64,000 bases of DNA from Arthrobacter globiformis (lineage in GTDB: Bacteria; Actinomycetota; Actinomycetes; Actinomycetales; Micrococcaceae), in NCBI RefSeq assembly GCF_030815865.1, contig NZ_JAUSXI010000001.1, forward strand, positions 4,340,001 through 4,404,000, read 5' to 3'. Below, piece by piece: positions 60,574 to 64,000 of this stretch (positions are counted from its first letter, which is position 1; every line of letters starts with the position of its first letter). A program made the translations under genes and the position numbers. Under the pieces are notes generated by a model. That model was not told the DNA's origin, ran no database searches, and was given only the letters and a program-made list of their open reading frames with translations.

Positions 60574-61619
60574 CGTTTTGTCCTTGGATAATCAGAGGCG
60601 ACCGCATATTCGAACTCGAGCCTCGAGCGATACGAAGATATATCAAAGTTCTGCTCCCAACTGCGACGAGCCTCATTTCCAAGCCTCACCCGGAGTTCTG
60701 GATCCTCGACCAATCGCTGCATGGCCTGCCTGAGTCCGTCGACATCTCCCACGCTTACAACAAGCCCGTTGACGCCATCCACAATGACGTCACCGATAGA
60801 TCCCACCGCCGTCACTATCGGTGCGAGTCCCCATGCCATCGAGTCGAGAAGAGCTAGCGGAAGTCCTTCCGCATGCGAGGGCAAGACGAAAATAGATGCT
60901 CTGTTCAGAAGGATGGCGAGTGCGTCCTGCTCAATCCAACCGGTATATTCGACGAGATCGGAGGAAGCCAGCATTTCGCTCATTGATACGCTGTCTGCAT
61001 CGCCCGCAAGCGTCATAGTCCAGGGGCTGCCGGTCTCCAGACCTTCTAAAGCAGTCAGAATTTCGGGAACACCCTTACGCGAGCCGGATCTGCCAATGAA
61101 GATCATCGAGACCGGGTCATCGCTGGATGTCGGAGGCGCCTGCGGTCCGGGCACTGCATTTTGCAGAACAGCTACTTTCGAGCCAGGAAGGCCGATCTCC
61201 TCCGTCACAAAGCTTTTCCATGCCGAACCAAGCACCAGCACTCGCGCTGATCTTTTGAACATCGATCGCACGAGACGTTTGACTATGCTGTGGCTACTCG
61301 AGTAAAACTCACGGTACGATGCCCCATGCAAGTGCAGGACATACTTTTTCCGTTTCCTCCAGAGCACAGCAGCTATCACTAGCTTCCTGTATGTGCTCCC
61401 GCGTGAGGCTAGGTTCAGATGAAAGATCGCATCATCTTCGCAGACGCGCAGGACGGTCCATAGCGCTTTTGCAAATGTAAGCAAACGCCTCTGGGTTGTG
61501 CCACTGTCTACGAATTGGTAGTCGCTTTTGGCGTCGAGTGTCCCAGACAGGTGTTCCATCATTATGCCAATGCCGCCTGGAGATCCTGGCGGGGGGCCGA
61601 TCACGATAACCCTGGTCAT
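60570..61619 (-). CDS. Family 4 glycosyltransferase
   Basis: 349 residues. VIVIGPPPGSPGGIGIMMEH (glycine loop), FHLNLASRG, YVLHLHGASYREFY, MIFIGRSGSRKGVPEILTAL and FVLPSHAEGLPLALLDSMAW (E-x7-D/E). GT-B transferase acting on the lipid-linked intermediate. ATG follows the stop of the CapK-like gene with no gap. Confidence 0.88.
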   Translation of the reverse strand: MTRVIVIGPPPGSPGGIGIMMEHLSGTLDAKSDYQFVDSGTTQRRLLTFAKALWTVLRVCEDDAIFHLNLASRGSTYRKLVIAAVLWRKRKKYVLHLHGASYREFYSSSHSIVKRLVRSMFKRSARVLVLGSAWKSFVTEEIGLPGSKVAVLQNAVPGPQAPPTSSDDPVSMIFIGRSGSRKGVPEILTALEGLETGSPWTMTLAGDADSVSMSEMLASSDLVEYTGWIEQDALAILLNRASIFVLPSHAEGLPLALLDSMAWGLAPIVTAVGSIGDVIVDGVNGLVVSVGDVDGLRQAMQRLVEDPELRVRLGNEARRSWEQNFDISSYRSRLEFEYAVASDYPRTKR

Positions 61620-63131
61620 TTAGAGTTGCCTCGTTGCATCCGATATCCGAAGGTCGACGAGCTTCTGCTTTCCATTGATAGTATTCGGCAGAGTGTTGAC
61701 AACAGTCGACTTGAAGACGATGCGGTCCCCGCAGTTCTTTTGCAGCTCCGATGCGAAGACCTCGGCATCTCTTGCCGATGCGTTTTCTTTCAAAACAACA
61801 AGGACTTCAGTGAAACCCATTTGAGTTTGAACAAAGCGAAAGGCAAACACAGAGGCATAGGCAGCGGAGTGGACGTTCAGAGCCGATGTAGAAATTGGTG
61901 CGCCAGTTAACGTATACAGGTGCTCTTGAACGCGCTTGCCCCTAATTTCGCTAACGATCGGTGAACCGCAATCCCCATATCCTTCTAGCGTCGCCATGTC
62001 CCCGGTGTCATATCTCAAGAGCGGCATTCCGGTAAGTCGGAGCCCCGTGGCCACCACCCGGCCCTGCTCGCCCGGGGCAACCGGGACGCCATTGTCGTTC
62101 AATATCTCGACGAATCCATAGAGAGAGTTGAACCGGTAATTCATCGATTTCTGGTCGAACTCAGCGAAAGCAACCCGTTCACTCAGGCCATAAAAAGGAG
62201 TGACCATTGCTTCCGGAAATGCTTCTGCAAGCGTTCTTTGCTGCTCTACCGTTAGCGGCTCGGAGACTGGAAAGATCCCTTTGATCAACCTGCGATTTAG
62301 GCGCGTGCCTGTCGTCAATGCTGCCTCGGCGACGGCAGCTAGCGCAGAAGGGTACCCGTGAATGTAGCGTATCTTCCGCTTGAGTATCAAACGCCAGTAG
62401 TCTTCGACGGATGCAGGCGAGAGATCGAACGGAGAAAGATAAAGTTCCCTCGTGGAGCGTGACAACAAATATCTCTGACCCGAGGCGCCCAAGTTTTGCC
62501 CCCTGAGAACAGCACGCCAGTCGTTCACTTTGTATCCCGCGTTCCTCCAGGCATCACAAACGTAAGCCCATTCACTCGCCCCCCTGACCTTGTCCAAGTA
62601 AAAAGCTGCTGGTTTACCTGAGGACCCACTCGTTGTGACCAAATCGACTTTCGATCGAGGCACCGTCAGCATTTGATCACGGAACTCTGAAAGGTCCTCA
62701 CGGGTTAGAACCGGAAAGCCGGACAAAGCTTCATAAATGTCACCGCTAGCGCAATCAGAATAGGAGCTGTGACCGGAGTAATAGGGGCTTGTACGTGCTT
62801 TGGCTACGACATACTCCAGACGTCTGCGCTGCTCCCGCGCCGCCCATTGAGGATCTTGCCTGCGCTTTTCAAGCAAGGCAGTTGTAGACGAGAAATCGGC
62901 TCCAAGCCGCACCCGAGCTGGCATCCAGTAAGAAAGTCGACCGAATAATTCACGAACTGCGGGGCTGCTGTGAGCAAGACTCTCCCGAATTGTACCCAAC
63001 ATTGTTGATCCGTTCTCATCTAGACTCTGCGCCGAATATGGCGTCTTATGCTGAGGAGATAGCAAGGTCTGGCCCCATCCAACCTGGACGTGCCGATTCA
63101 TCGCGTTCGCGGCCTGCGCCGGCATGATCAT
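61620..63131 (-). CDS. CapK/phenylacetate-CoA ligase-like adenylate-forming protein
   Basis: 503 residues from ATG at 63131, or 460 from ATG at 63002 (MLGTIRESLAHSSPAV), which matches the family start better. P-loop-like VTTSGSSGKPAAFYLDKVRG, IHGYPSALAAVAEA, FPEAMVTPFYGLSERVAFAE, LTGMPLLRYDTGDMATLEGY, and the C-terminal hinge with LPNTINGKQKLVDLR. CapK-like proteins are common in capsule loci but their substrates are mostly unknown. First gene of the minus-strand operon. Confidence 0.85.
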   Translation of the reverse strand: MIMPAQAANAMNRHVQVGWGQTLLSPQHKTPYSAQSLDENGSTMLGTIRESLAHSSPAVRELFGRLSYWMPARVRLGADFSSTTALLEKRRQDPQWAAREQRRRLEYVVAKARTSPYYSGHSSYSDCASGDIYEALSGFPVLTREDLSEFRDQMLTVPRSKVDLVTTSGSSGKPAAFYLDKVRGASEWAYVCDAWRNAGYKVNDWRAVLRGQNLGASGQRYLLSRSTRELYLSPFDLSPASVEDYWRLILKRKIRYIHGYPSALAAVAEAALTTGTRLNRRLIKGIFPVSEPLTVEQQRTLAEAFPEAMVTPFYGLSERVAFAEFDQKSMNYRFNSLYGFVEILNDNGVPVAPGEQGRVVATGLRLTGMPLLRYDTGDMATLEGYGDCGSPIVSEIRGKRVQEHLYTLTGAPISTSALNVHSAAYASVFAFRFVQTQMGFTEVLVVLKENASARDAEVFASELQKNCGDRIVFKSTVVNTLPNTINGKQKLVDLRISDATRQL

Positions 63132-63562
63132 CTTGGACGAATCGACCGACGCCTAGCGATGCCAGCGCAGAGGTCGTAGATGTGTCCGCCGCTCGCGCTA
63201 CCCCCAGTTGAAATTTTCTTCGAGGACACGGCGAAATATTATCAGACAAGATCCAGACCCTGCTCGAACGACGACGCCTGCCCAGGTGCTGTCTCGTGGC
63301 CGCGAAGGCGCGGCCACGAGAAGCCAGTTTCTTCCTTTCCGAGCGGTTGTCTCGTTGCCGACCACGCCACTCAGGTGACGGAAATCGAGGTAAACGGTTC
63401 GGTGCGAAGAAGATGAACATAGGCAGAATTCCGGTGCCGCAAGCCCTACATGACCGAGGTCAAGCCTGCGTGACGTCTGTACGGAGTTACTTCGCTCGCA
63501 AGATAGACTGTGCGGACTTGTGTCTCCTAAGGCATGACAACAGTGGCTAGAAAGGTCCCATT
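63132..63562. promoter_or_regulatory. Divergent promoter region of the polysaccharide locus
   Basis: 430 bases between divergent starts, the likely control point for both directions. No convincing open frame, and no specific operator identified. Confidence 0.4.
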
Positions 63563-64000
63563 TTGGAGTTAAGCGACTACCTCCGCGTTTTGCGGCGTAC
63601 CTGGCCCACAATCGTCGCCTGTACTTTGCTTGGCCTCCTTGTAGCAGCCGCAACGTCGATGATTGTGAAGCCGACTTATACAGCCCAGACCAAGTTGTTC
63701 GTGGCCATCCAAAGTTCAGGATCGGTTTCCGATCTGCAGCAGGGCAATACGTTTAGCCAAGCGCGCGTGCAGTCCTACGTGGAGACCGTCGGAACCCCCG
63801 CAGTTTTGCAACCGGTCATTGATAGCCTCGGACTCGACACCTCACCTGAGGAACTCAGCAAGAACGTTGAAGCCCGTTCGGATTCCAACACGGTAATCAT
63901 CTCGATTGAAGCCATCGACTCTTCTCCCGTCCAGGCAGCAGCAATAGCGCAAGCCGTGGGCAATAGCCTCATCTCGGCCATTGACGAGATCGAAAGCCCC
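63563..64000 (+). CDS. Wzz-type polysaccharide chain-length/export regulator (5' part)
   Basis: TTG at 63563 with AAAGG upstream; runs off the right edge. LELSDYLRVLRRTWPTIVAC then LLGLLVAAATSMIVKPTYTA, the first helix followed by YTAQTKLFV, and QQGNTFSQARVQSYVETVGT and GLDTSPEELSKNVEARSDSN: the Wzz/YveK domain, often fused in actinobacteria to a BY-kinase. Whether a kinase domain follows cannot be seen. Confidence 0.88.
   Translation, partial: MELSDYLRVLRRTWPTIVACTLLGLLVAAATSMIVKPTYTAQTKLFVAIQSSGSVSDLQQGNTFSQARVQSYVETVGTPAVLQPVIDSLGLDTSPEELSKNVEARSDSNTVIISIEAIDSSPVQAAAIAQAVGNSLISAIDEIESP

Noticed and set aside
1..64000. tRNA, rRNA and riboswitch genes
   Set aside because: No T-loop/CCA-type cloverleaf or rRNA-like block was recognised by reading; a covariance-model scan would be needed to exclude small structured RNAs.

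Overview
The window looks like chromosome of a high-GC actinobacterium of the Micrococcaceae type (Arthrobacter or Pseudarthrobacter relatives are the best guess). Grounds: strong G+C codon bias, GTG/TTG starts, GTGA and ATGA gene overlaps, LAxTG-type wall anchor, SipW-type signal peptidases, a bkd operon with a divergent Lrp regulator. This is read from gene content only; no database search was possible. No rRNA, tRNA or CRISPR array was recognised.

Region 1 (1-38 kb) is a cell-surface and secretome region with much gene decay. It holds two subtilisin-like S8 proteases (1-2059, partial; 26091-30521), a delta-60-repeat protein (23809-25928, frameshifted) and a fourth secreted protein (22154-23743). 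The three complete ones end in exactly five copies of one 50-residue FG-GAP/VCBS-like unit, and the edge-truncated one shows at least four. It also holds a polysaccharide pyruvyl transferase, a family 2 glycosyltransferase and a very large SLH-Ig-RCC1 protein (3-10.8 kb), and two separate SipW signal peptidase cassettes with TasA-like or LAxTG-type substrates (13.7-15.6 and 16.3-20.0 kb). Between them lie relics: a flagellar flgK-flgL-fliW remnant, one intact and two broken acyltransferase-3 copies, a fragment of a ParA-like gene whose full copy is at 36 kb, sensor-kinase remnants, and a pair of phage tail-fibre-like paralogues, one with a Tat-type leader. Several single-helix peptides of 34-50 residues sit in the gaps.

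Region 2 (38-44 kb) is ordinary metabolism: an MBL-fold hydrolase and the branched-chain 2-oxoacid dehydrogenase genes E1alpha-E1beta-E2 with a divergent Lrp/AsnC regulator. The E2 linker appears to be built partly from in-frame copies of a palindromic repeat.

Region 3 (44.4-64 kb) is a surface polysaccharide locus that looks more AT-rich than the rest: wecB and wecC (UDP-ManNAcA synthesis), then glycosyltransferases, a flippase, a polymerase, a hexapeptide acetyltransferase, a WecG/TagA transferase, an alpha/alpha-toroid protein, a CapK-like adenylating enzyme and the start of a Wzz-type chain-length protein. It is split by an insertion-sequence island (46.9-54.6 kb): an ISL3 relic, an IS30, and an IS21 relic cut by one ISL3 that is itself cut by an IS21, with a second ISL3 at the same target site.

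Working model (inference): the polysaccharide locus supplies a ManNAc(A)-containing wall polymer, the pyruvyl transferase at 3 kb could pyruvylate a wall polymer, and the SLH protein next to it could bind that polymer, while the SipW cassettes and five-repeat proteins add a secreted matrix or adhesion layer.
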